Source: Craspedostauros australis
Taxonomy: Eukaryota; Bacillariophyta; Bacillariophyceae; Mastogloiales; Achnanthaceae
Assembly: GCA_026770025.1 (NCBI GenBank)
Contig: JAMXDE010000028.1
Coordinates: 620,001 to 684,000 of the forward strand
Direction of reading: 5' to 3'
DNA length: 64,000 nucleotides
Shown here: in pieces, positions 55,481 to 64,000 of the stretch
Position numbering within the stretch: the stretch's first letter is position 1
Layout of the letters: each line of letters starts with the position of its first letter
Translations under genes and position numbers: made by a program
Notes under the pieces: generated by a model
What the model was told of the DNA's origin: nothing
The model's database searches: none
The model's input: only the letters and a program-made list of their open reading frames with translations

Positions 55481-55957
55481 CCGTTGCCACGATGCCTGCC
55501 ATACATATCTTTATGAAAACATGGGTTGGTCGAGCAGGGCGTAATGGCTTTGGATGGGCAGCAACGAGCAGAACAAACTAGAGAGCACTCTCTGGAGAGT
55601 AAATTATTACCCATCATCAGTTGCCTCACAAGCACGAGCTACCATACGTATGGTAAAGCAGAAGATTGATGTTGCACGCCCACGTACTAATATGGTACGT
55701 CTCTATTTGTCAATTATAGAAACTAGTACGAGTGGGACAAGGGATACTCATACTCGTACTAATACGTATGGTAGGCATGGTGCAGAGTGGCTGTTGTAGA
55801 GTAGAGTATGTATTTTGTGATATTACTGAAGGTGCGAATACGAATAGTCTGACAGGAAGACCGATGGCAGCAGCGACGCTGTTTACGCATCCAATCGTTT
55901 CCAACCTTGGATCGATCCCTCTCTCTCTCTCTCTCTCTCTATGTGCGAGTAGTCTAC
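55481..55957. other. Convergent spacer, TBC1D22-like / MFS transporter
   Basis: No gene seen. It contains a perfect 16-bp palindrome, TACCATACGTATGGTA (55640-55655), another GTATGGTA at 55765-55772, and a (CT)11 tract at 55919-55940. Confidence 0.6.
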
Positions 55958-57589
55958 TTAGGACTCTTCATCTTCGTCCACGAACTCCGACCAATCAAAC
56001 TCCTTCATCTGGGCATGCAGCTTGTCCTGTCTCTCCCGCTCCGAGGCAACCATCATGAGTGGAATGCCAGTGCCGGCAACCTGGAGACTCGCACGTCGGG
56101 CCATTTCGGTACGAATGTCCATGTCCTGCTGCATGGCAACGACGGTGAAACCACGGCCTTCGTGGTGTCTGCCGGCCAGCAGCTGCGTTGCCTCATCCGT
56201 CACTCCCAACGATTCTTCCTTCTCCAGCCGCTGCTTGGTCTCGCGGCGGTCCAGGAAGAAGATCCCGATGAGCACGAAGACCGGCAGGATCGCGACGTAG
56301 AGGGCGGATGCGTTGAGTTCGCGCTGGTTGGAGCTGCCGTCGATTTCCTCGGGATGGCGCAGAACGTAGGCCGCGACGAATCCTGGCGTGGCAAAGCCAG
56401 CGACGCTTGCGAACATGGAAAGGACGGCCTGCATCATGCCCTGCTTGCCATCGAGCAACGGGATTCGGTCGACCGCCTTGGTGAATTTGGATCGGTTGGA
56501 TGGTGCGATGAATGGGAAACCGGCCACGGCGATGATCATCGGGACCACGAAGTGCCACGGCTTGGCACCACGCCTCCACAAGAAGAACATCATGGTGCCG
56601 CCGACGGTCCAGCACATGCAACCGATGCCCATGATGATCGTGTCCTTGACGCGCTTGGAAGACAGGACCATGACAAGGATCATGCAGCCGACCATGAGGA
56701 CGGACATGCCTCCCAAGATAGCGGACGTTTCCACCGGTCCCCAACCCAGAGCATCGTTCGCGGCAGGTGCCAAACCCGTTTCGATGAGCTGGAAGGCGGA
56801 GTTGAAGACGAAGAGCGTGAAGATGGGGAGAATGATCTCGAAAGTGAGGGATGCCTTGATGATCTCCATTGTCGATGGGCCGCTGCCGTCACCTGTGGAA
56901 GCAGCGTTTTCGGCGGCCTTCTTGTGGTCTGGCTTCTCCGGCGGTTCTTGCAGGAAAACGAGAAGAACGAGGAGGGCGATGATGTTGAGGACAACAAGGA
57001 AGATGCCCACGGAGTTGAGCTCATCGATGGCGATCGTAGTGCCTCCGATGGTGATGGATGTGTCGATCTTGTGCAGGAAGACGTTGAATCCAGGTCCCGC
57101 CGCCATGCCCAGAACGCGGACCATGCTGAGCAGGGAGTTGGTGCTTGTCTGCTTCTCATGGGGGATCGTGGCCGCAATGTAAGCATAGCCCAGTGCCTGG
57201 TTGGCCGCTCCCACGCCACCCATGAAGCGACCGATGAAGATGAGCGCAATGGCCAGGCCGGTCCTGTCCTGGTACGCGCTGGCCAGAAAGTAGATGAAGG
57301 AACCCACGATGGCAGTGCCGATGGATGTGGCGTAAGGCGCTCGGAACTTGTTGCCGTTGGCGTCGATCCACCAACCCAAGAATGGCTTGGTGAAGAAGGA
57401 CGCAAAGGAGAAGACGGAGAGGATGAGACCGTACTGCTCCACGCTACCGCCGCATTGCAGCACGTAAAAGATGAGCGATGGTGTCACTATCATGTACGAG
57501 ACGGCGTCAACGCCGCCGATGATGGCCAGGGTCATCAAGGATTGCCACATGTTGTTGTTGCTCGTGTTGTTGCTCGTATTGTTGTTCAT
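55958..57589 (-). CDS. Major facilitator superfamily transporter
   Basis: Single exon, 543 residues starting MNNNTSNN. About twelve membrane helices are split by a central polar loop (residues about 225-250). Motif A of the superfamily is FFTKPFLGWWIDANGNKFR, between helices 2 and 3, and a GRFMGGVGAANQALGYAYIAA segment follows. The overall layout resembles MFSD8/CLN7-like lysosomal or vacuolar transporters, but the substrate cannot be told. The C-terminus is a long acidic and Met-rich cytoplasmic tail. It is divergent from UMP1. Confidence 0.88.
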   Translation of the reverse strand: MNNNTSNNTSNNNMWQSLMTLAIIGGVDAVSYMIVTPSLIFYVLQCGGSVEQYGLILSVFSFASFFTKPFLGWWIDANGNKFRAPYATSIGTAIVGSFIYFLASAYQDRTGLAIALIFIGRFMGGVGAANQALGYAYIAATIPHEKQTSTNSLLSMVRVLGMAAGPGFNVFLHKIDTSITIGGTTIAIDELNSVGIFLVVLNIIALLVLLVFLQEPPEKPDHKKAAENAASTGDGSGPSTMEIIKASLTFEIILPIFTLFVFNSAFQLIETGLAPAANDALGWGPVETSAILGGMSVLMVGCMILVMVLSSKRVKDTIIMGIGCMCWTVGGTMMFFLWRRGAKPWHFVVPMIIAVAGFPFIAPSNRSKFTKAVDRIPLLDGKQGMMQAVLSMFASVAGFATPGFVAAYVLRHPEEIDGSSNQRELNASALYVAILPVFVLIGIFFLDRRETKQRLEKEESLGVTDEATQLLAGRHHEGRGFTVVAMQQDMDIRTEMARRASLQVAGTGIPLMMVASERERQDKLHAQMKEFDWSEFVDEDEES

Positions 57590-58378
57590 ATTGGTGCTTT
57601 TGTAACTCTTGCAGCGTGCTCACGAGGTCCTGAAGGCGACTTCGATCAGCTTCGACGTTGTGATGTATGCGTGCTTGTGGAATACCTATTTGCCCTGCCG
57701 TTGTGCATGCAGAGCAGATTGGGGTCTGTGCAGGTATTATGACACAATCGGGAAGCTCTCGGCCTCTCTGCGCACTGGTGGTTGCTACTGCCGAGCAGTC
57801 TTTCGGACCGCCTCCACCCTCGGTAAAGATCCACGCCAAGCGACACCGATGCAAGAAGGATCCAAGTTTGGTGCGTGCGGCAGTGTTCACGACATGTGTT
57901 GCGACTGCGTTCTTTCTCTGTTCTACCGTGGAATGCACAGGAACGACTTCGTCGTTCTTCCGAAGCTTCCGGTCTTCCAGCGAAACGTTGGAACGCGATT
58001 GACTGATACGACTAAACGAACAGTAAGGACTGCTTCTGTCTGGTTCGTTCCGCTTCGGCCGAGATCGGAAAACAGATCGACCATGACGCCCAGCGAAGTC
58101 TGCGCCCGTCGCCGTTCTGCTTTGTCTGTTGTTGTTGTTGCTGCCGGATCCTGTCTTCGTGGTCTGCTCTCATACCAATGTATCCCACAGAACACAACAC
58201 CTGAAGGTCACGGAAGCATCAAGCAATCAGCAGCAACCGAAGCCACCGTATCCTCTCGCGACTTCAGTCCAGCCAAGAGCAAGAATAACAGCAAGAATAA
58301 CAGCAAAGGCAACAGCAGAAGCACCAACCAACCAAGCACTAATACTACTACACGCACTATTCGCACAACACCGCAATC
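57590..58378. promoter_or_regulatory. Divergent promoter region, MFS transporter / UMP1
   Basis: No gene is supported in 0.79 kb. Open frames here extend from or shadow the MFS gene. Asn/Lys/Thr-coding simple sequence (AACAGCAA type) precedes the UMP1 start. Confidence 0.45.
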
Positions 58379-59166
58379 ATGATGGACGGTATGATTCCCG
58401 TGATGGACAAGCCATCGAACATGATGGAGAGTGGCCCCAACGGTGACAATCTGGAGCACATGGCCATGAGCCGCCACCCAATTGACGACATGCAGCGGCA
58501 ACGAGGTGAGATCGACCTGGCAGCGGATGCTGATGCAGATGTGGATGCAGATGCAAGTCTTTTTCGAACAAATCCCCGAGACACAGTCTTTCCTTTTCTC
58601 GAGTTCGTGCATGCCCTGTGGCCATCAGGTGCCTTGATGCATTAGACACTCGAACTGACAACTTTCCCCAACCTTCTCTGCTACGTCTTGTTTTCATGCT
58701 AACAATGCATCCTCTTGCTTGTTCCTGGCGAAATGAAATGAAATGAAACGAACACATGGACGAACGGATGAAAACTTTGGACATGTTCTATGTTATGCCA
58801 TGCTATGCTGTGCTATCCGCCAACATCACCATCATGATCACCTTCTTCTTCTTCTTCTTCTTCTTCGTCTCCATCATCACAGCCACGAACATGAACTCAT
58901 TCCTGGGAACCGCAGGAGAGCAGGAAGTGCGAAGACTGTACGGATCCGGATTGGCAATGCGATTGGCAACCGAGCGCAAGCTGAGCGTGGAACAAGGCAC
59001 TCGAGGTGTTGTGGGCCTCCCATCCAGCGGCCTCATGGCCGACATCCTGTCTGGCAACGACACCAAGATCCACTTCGAAGATTTCTTGGGACTTCCATCC
59101 AACAGACCGGTGCACATGAGAAGCGAGAACCCACACAGCGCCATGGAGCGAAAGCTGGGAATGTAG
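58379..59166 (+). CDS. UMP1: Proteasome maturation factor UMP1/POMP
   Basis: Two exons (58379-58505 and 58883-59166; intron 377 nt) encode 136 residues. The acceptor after a TTC-rich tract joins ...MQRQR to ATNMNSFLG in frame. The conserved C-terminal half contains EVRRLYGSGLAMRLATE, VGLPSSGLMADILSGND, then FEDFLGLP and the closing KLGM. The family signature (LP-x-SS-x-L, LRGND-like, FEDIL-like and YKLGL-like ends) is easy to follow. UMP1 is a short-lived chaperone in half-proteasomes that is degraded when two halves join to form the 20S core. Its length is typical of the family. Confidence 0.92.
58847..58867. repeat. TTC trinucleotide tract at the UMP1 acceptor
   Basis: About seven TTC units sit 15 bases before the intron 3' splice site and form its polypyrimidine tract. 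Confidence 0.8.
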
Positions 59167-59845
59167 GCACGGCGGAATGGAGATCCCACATGTGTCGGAC
59201 GGGTGTTGCGTGCTGGTTGTAGTCAAGATGCAAGAGCAGTTGCGTTCGGCCGCGGCCATGTGCGGGTGCTTGTGGACCCGGAGAATGAACAAAGGTTTCC
59301 CATCGATGGCAAATGAAATGGCAAATAAGCACAGCACAAAAACATCAGCTCTACTGTACCTTTCTCCACTGCGTACTTGTAGCTCGTACTCCCATTGCAA
59401 CTCGATTGAATGCAAAATTGCTGGTTGTACGAGTTGTTTGTTGGGTAGCGAGACTGCTGGAATTGATACGAATTGCCACAACCATGCATGTGATGCTGCT
59501 CTGTTCATATCTCGGTAGAACTATTCGAAGGGAGAGCGGAGGGCACAAACATTCACCATACTATACATACAGTATGGTATGCAGCTCTGGTATGGCTGAC
59601 CGTGTGCACACCGCCCGAGGCCGAAGGATTCATGTTCGACACAATAGTATGTCTCTCCGCACTCGTACCCGGTACATCACATTCAACATCGATGATAACT
59701 AACGTGTACGTCCACATGGTGCTATACTACCTATGTGAAAGTGTTTGCCTGGCGGGAAATGCCTAGCGTACTGTGCTGGAAGGATTGTGGTCGTGCACAC
59801 TCGAGAGACTCGGACTTGCCCAGTCAGTCCTGTTCTGCTCAGTCT
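59167..59845. other. Convergent spacer, UMP1 / glutamine synthetase
   Basis: No gene recognised. It holds an inverted pair, ACCATACT and AGTATGGT, at 59555-59562 and 59571-59578 with an 8-base loop. Confidence 0.55.
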
Positions 59846-61455
59846 TTATAGAGAACCGAGGATGTCCTGAACGATCTCCTCCATCTTCTTGTCTTTCAAC
59901 CTCTCGGCCTCATGCCGACGCAAGGCAAGGTAGGACTTCGTCAGATTTGGTCCAATTGCGTCGCACAGGAGTTGGTCCTTCTCCAGGAGATCAAGCGCCT
60001 CGAGGACACCAGATGGCAGCGGCGGGTCCTTGCTTGAGTCCTCGCTGCTGTAGTCATGCGGCGCGCGCAGGGGCATCTTCTTGTCGATACCTTCCATACC
60101 GGCCGCAAACAGCGCCGTCAGCGCCATGTAGATGTTGGCCGTCTGATCCATCAGCTTGTACTCGAAATGATCACATTCCTGGGTCGCCAAGTTGCGGCAC
60201 ACGCGCAAAGGCATCTCCTTGTCCTCGACGGCCCACGTCACGGAACTTCCAGTCCAGCAACCCTTACCCACGCGCATGTGGGACAATGGGGTCGGCAGCG
60301 TGACGCCCAGAAGCGCCGGCAGATGCTGCAGGATACCTTCGAGGAAGGCGCCGCCCTGGGTGCTGATCTCGCCCTTCTTGTCGCCGGCGAAAAGCGGCTT
60401 GCCGGTGGTGGCGTCGCAGATGGACATGTGCACGTGCATTCCGCTGCCGGCCTTCATCCAATCGTACTTGGGCAGGAAGGATGGCACCATGGAATGCTTC
60501 GCAGCAACTGCGCGGATCGTTTCGGTGGCCATGACGATGTTGTCGGCGAACTTGACCGGATCGTGCTGGTATGCGAGGACGATCTCCAACTGTCCCGGTC
60601 CGCTCTCGGCATGGATCAACTCGACGTCGATGTTCTGGGCAGTGAGGCTGTCGTAGAGCTCTGTGATGTAGTCCTCCTTGTTGTTCAAGGTGGTCGAGCC
60701 GGCAAAGAGGGAGTTGTCGATCGGCGTCTTGGCATCGGCCTGATAGAGAATGAACTCCAGCTCGCCTCCGACCGACTGTCGTTGGAGTGTCGGGAGGCAA
60801 TGGCGTGGTCGGAACGCAAGTGCAGGGTATTTAGTTCGGGGGGAGCAGCAACACGCACGGTCGAAGAGATTCGAGGATGTGCGCAAGGACGCAAGGGAAG
60901 GACGTCAGCGTTGAGTTGAACTGGGTTGGATGAGGGGGATACGCTCATCATGATGGTGCGAAGCAAAGGAGAATCGCGCCATGGCGCAATCGGTGCAGTA
61001 CTTACGAAAGTGACATTGTGCTTCTCGGCAGCCTCCTTGACGATCCTCATGAGGCGTCCTCTCGTGCACAATCCGCTGGTTTGCTTGGTGACGGGGTCCT
61101 CCAAAGTTCCGAGCACGATGGCGGACTTGGGGTTGTACGGCAAGACGTTGAGCGTGAACAGATCAGGGTTGATCTTGACCACGTCTCTGGCGTCGATGCC
61201 GGTCCCGGAGATCATCATATCCGCATAGGATGGCATGCCCCCGTGAGAGACGTTCGCCAAGGACACCTGATGCTGGAGCGTGTCGACCTTGCCATCCCCG
61301 CGCGTGATATGATCGAGCGGCACGACCTTGCAACGGACGGTGTTGAGGAGGTCGATGGTGAAGTAGCGAAGGAACTTGACGCCATTCTGCTTCAAGGAAC
61401 GCACGAGGGCGGTGGCGTACGCCGATTCTTGGTCTGCGATGATGTCGGAGCTCAT
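59846..61455 (-). CDS. FluG-type (class I-like) glutamine synthetase
   Basis: Two exons (61455-61006 and 60775-59846; intron 230 nt, GTAAGT...ACAG) encode 459 residues. The N-terminal beta-grasp domain reads VKFLRYFTIDLLNTVRCKVVP. Catalytic pieces are visible: GGELEFIL and HAESGPGQLE (metal-binding Glu), AGSGMHVHMS (ATP and glutamate), and SSVTWAVEDKEMPLRV. The last replaces the usual ENREAPLR by EDKEMPLR. The family is the short GlnA-related/FluG group, not the plant-type GS2. It may make glutamine from glutamate and ammonia, or gamma-glutamylate another amine. No targeting signal is evident (starts MSSDIIADQ), so it is probably cytosolic. Confidence 0.88.
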
Positions 61456-62477
61456 GGTTGTCTTGTGCTGGTTTGCTATTCCTGGTTTGCTTGTGCTTTG
61501 TGGCCAATCTGCGATCTATCACATTTTATGTGTCTTTTGTGCTGCTGGTTCGTCGATTGTTCGCAGTGTCAGCACCCAAAGACTTCTGCCCACAGAGTGT
61601 TGGCCGCTTTGAGCCAACCCCCGCGAAGATCCAAAGTGAGAAGAACTCATGTGTCTTTCTTCGCTGTTATCGAAGCGAAAGTGCGTCCTGATGCATGAAG
61701 TGATTCCCATGATGGATTTGTGACTAAAGTGTGCGTCGTTTTGGGCCTCCTTTGTTCCTGTGTGATTCGTTTGTCGGCCATTTGGATACGGTTAATGACT
61801 CATTCGACCACGCTGCGGCTGGCTTGGTCCCGATCGTTGGAATGGTTTTCGCTTCTCGTTGTGCGATGGTCCAGTCATGCGTCAGTCCGCACAACTCCAC
61901 GAATCTATCGCGACACACCACCACCGCAACAACCTCACGGCGATCTTCAGCATGCGAGCAACGCTGGTACTCTCTCTCTCTCTCCGGGGAGAGTGGGCGG
62001 GAGACGTTGGTGGCAAACGATGGTTGTCAGTATTTCTCCCAAACACTCACCCACACTGCTGCCAGGATGTAGGGCAGAGAAAGGCAATTCCTCGATCATT
62101 CTACCATGCGCTGCAGGATACTCTGCGCTACTTGTATGTGGTCATGTTTTTGCACACCGTCCTCCTGTCCCTCGCAAAAGGGATCGGATTGTGCCGCCGT
62201 ACTCATTGATCGAATGGCGCCGTAACGCACGCACTCAATTCTATCACCTGTGATCTAGAGAGGGAGCCTTTTCGGAAACCTAGGAAACACATGGCGATGC
62301 GATGCGGCGGCATATCCCTTGGCTTCTTGTCGATACTGGATCTTGTGGCTACGAGCAATGTGTCTTGCCTGCCATGGCACAAGGGCTGCTCCGATACGGT
62401 GTAAATGGGACGCCCAAGCACCCGCAATTCGTGTTCGACACGTTACCACAACCAAAAACCAACCACCTCGGTCATTT
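61456..62477. other. Spacer, glutamine synthetase / isochorismatase-like
   Basis: No gene recognised in 1.0 kb. It contains the glutamine synthetase promoter on its left and a (CT)7 tract at 61970-61984. Confidence 0.45.
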
Positions 62478-63740
62478 CTACCAAGAGTCTCGGCGCTCTT
62501 TATTTCGTTGTTGCCGCGACACTCGATGTATTCGATCCCCAACATTGAGTCCACCCTTGCCGCCGCGAATCTCTCCCCCCATTGTTTGACGTGTTGCGCC
62601 AATCGCCATCAACTCCTCCAGAATTTGTTGCGTTGAAATCACTCGTCCCCACGCCGTCAGACGATCGATGCATCCTGCATGATGCTCTCCGCACGATGCA
62701 GCGCAGGCATCGTGGACGGCCGAAACGCGGTATCCCAAATCCGCTGCATGCCGCATGGTACTTTCCACAGACTGATCGATCAGCTGGCCGCAGATCACCA
62801 GCTGCGTGATGCAAAGACTGCGCAGCACGTAGTCCAGATTGGTCGATACGAAGGCGTCACGCGTTGTTGTGGGGATCATCACATCACCGTGTCCCAACTT
62901 CAGCTGCGGTTCAAAACCAGGCATGAACAGTTCATTGTCCGGTGTGGACGGTGTGGGGATGCTGTTGCTGCCCTTGGATCCGGATTTTTCACTTTTGGAC
63001 CGCATCCGTACATCTCGAGCATCGTGAACCATGGACCGCAACATGATGAACACGATCTCGCAAGCTGGCCCACCGACGCCATTGTCGCGATGCCGCCGGA
63101 ATGCCTTCAGCAACTTGCCCGCGTTGGAGAACATCTGGGGCAACGTCTGGGTGCGATAGTACTGTGTTGTGTCGTTGTCGTCGCAGCAGTACTTCTGGAT
63201 CTCGATGATCAACAAGGCAGTCTTTTGCGGCCGCTGCAAAACGTCAGGCTGAGGAACGGGCCCGACCTGTTTTTGGTCTTGCTCTCGCGATGTTGGTTGG
63301 ACGCAAACGCCACTTGTTGGCATGGGCACCGTGCTTTGGATATGATCGTTTGGAGCGGATGCGAGGGAACCAGGTATGTCAGGAAAGGGACTCTCCGGTT
63401 GTTTGCGTTGTGATGAGGGCCGTTTGCTGAAGTCACGAGCATCTTGGTGGATCATTTCGCGAAGCATGGCATCTTGGCTACGCTGCGGTGGAGGCCCTGT
63501 CTGTTGCGCGCTGCCGACTCCCGCCGTCTCCACCTGTGTCGACGCAGAGACCGTAGCCGAAGCCCCTGGCCCAGCTTCCGCGGTCTGCCCCTTCTCCTGC
63601 GGTACTGGATCGCCAACATCCTGGAAGAGATCTGGAAAGAGATCTGATTCCAACGCGGGCGCTTGCTTGGGAGTATCATCGCTGACTTCAACCACGTTCC
63701 CTCCGACCATGTCAAGATGAAGGAATGCATCGGAGCTCAT
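62478..63740 (-). CDS. Isochorismatase-like protein with altered active site
   Basis: Single exon, 420 residues from ATG 63740 (MSSDAFLHLDM); an in-frame ATG also exists at 63926. The first about 170 residues are Pro/Gln/Ser-rich and unrecognisable. The isochorismatase fold then begins ALLIIEIQKYC, where the family's catalytic Asp is Glu (residue about 180). The lysine region is unclear. The strand VICGQLIDQSVEST carries Ser (about 324) where the nucleophilic Cys sits in the usual DxCVEST. The rest, MRHAADLGYRVSAVHDACAA and RVISTQQIL, fits the family well. Two of three catalytic residues are therefore changed, and a binding or regulatory role is more likely than hydrolysis. The last about 60 residues are Gly/Arg-rich. 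Confidence 0.82.
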   Translation of the reverse strand: MSSDAFLHLDMVGGNVVEVSDDTPKQAPALESDLFPDLFQDVGDPVPQEKGQTAEAGPGASATVSASTQVETAGVGSAQQTGPPPQRSQDAMLREMIHQDARDFSKRPSSQRKQPESPFPDIPGSLASAPNDHIQSTVPMPTSGVCVQPTSREQDQKQVGPVPQPDVLQRPQKTALLIIEIQKYCCDDNDTTQYYRTQTLPQMFSNAGKLLKAFRRHRDNGVGGPACEIVFIMLRSMVHDARDVRMRSKSEKSGSKGSNSIPTPSTPDNELFMPGFEPQLKLGHGDVMIPTTTRDAFVSTNLDYVLRSLCITQLVICGQLIDQSVESTMRHAADLGYRVSAVHDACAASCGEHHAGCIDRLTAWGRVISTQQILEELMAIGATRQTMGGEIRGGKGGLNVGDRIHRVSRQQRNKERRDSW

Positions 63741-64000
63741 TGTGGGCGGCGGAAGTGCGTAGAGTACTTGTAGCAACCACGCGCTGGATCGCAGCGGCAG
63801 ATCGATGTTGTTGCCTTGTTGGCCCTGTTGGAAATGAATGATTTTCTGTGGGTCAGCCGTTCGCCACTCTGCGCTGGAGTGAGTGTTGTTGCGTTTGTAC
63901 ATGGTTCTGCGTGATCGATCAACCAAATGCGAAAGAGAAGCCCATCACCAACAAGAATCGTTGATGTGATTACATCTCCAACATTTTGGAATGATCGAAT

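Noticed and set aside
55907-57742. 611-residue plus-strand open frame
   Set aside because: It is antisense to the MFS transporter, rich in Asp/Glu/His as expected from reversed hydrophobic codons.
45839-61455. Nitrogen-assimilation gene cluster (NRT2 with glutamine synthetase)
   Set aside because: The two genes are about 12 kb apart with unrelated housekeeping genes between them, and the synthetase is a FluG type; proximity is probably chance.

Overview
The window reads as nuclear DNA of a unicellular, photosynthetic eukaryote with a secondary (red-type) plastid, most likely a diatom-like stramenopile. The evidence is GT-AG introns of about 100-850 nt in most genes, two proteins with an ER signal peptide followed by the Phe-containing motif typical of heterokont plastid targeting (ATAF in a plastid L28, AAF in a PDZ protein), an NRT2-type nitrate transporter, a Copia retrotransposon and a DDE transposase of a kind I know from stramenopile genomes. 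The species cannot be named from sequence alone, and another red-plastid lineage is not excluded.

Layout. 222-9056: a young Copia element with 542-bp LTRs that read as identical, TSD TGTAG, and one gag-pol frame broken by a single in-frame TGA inside the reverse transcriptase. 9415-10233 (-): plastid-targeted PDZ protein. 10535-16576: an apparently complete 6.0-kb DNA transposon (PIF/Harbinger-like) with inverted termini and a 3-bp CAG duplication. It carries a transposase (-) and a large unknown protein (+) that diverge from a 21/22-bp-period repeat array. This is the most notable system in the window.

17105-33363: C2-TerD protein (+), SGNH hydrolase (-), ubiquitin-S27a (+), ATP23 protease (-), ribonucleotide reductase large subunit (+), plastid L28 (-), unknown four-helix membrane protein (-). 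34456-45838: NDUFS5 (-), MRT4 (+), TBL1-like LisH-WD40 protein (+), alpha/beta hydrolase (-). 45839-64000: nitrate transporter NRT2 (+), PRP38B (-), ZSWIM7 (+), TBC1D22-like Rab-GAP (+), MFS transporter (-), proteasome maturation factor UMP1 (+), FluG-type glutamine synthetase (-), isochorismatase-like protein (-).

Apart from the two mobile elements this is ordinary housekeeping territory, with genes alternating in strand and separated by 0.3-2.3 kb. Several genes are split, so their ends were found by matching splice sites to protein families: NDUFS5, L28, MRT4, UMP1, PRP38B, NRT2 and TBC1D22. Most convergent gene pairs share a TACCATAC/GTATGGTA motif in the spacer. No rRNA, tRNA or CRISPR array was recognised.
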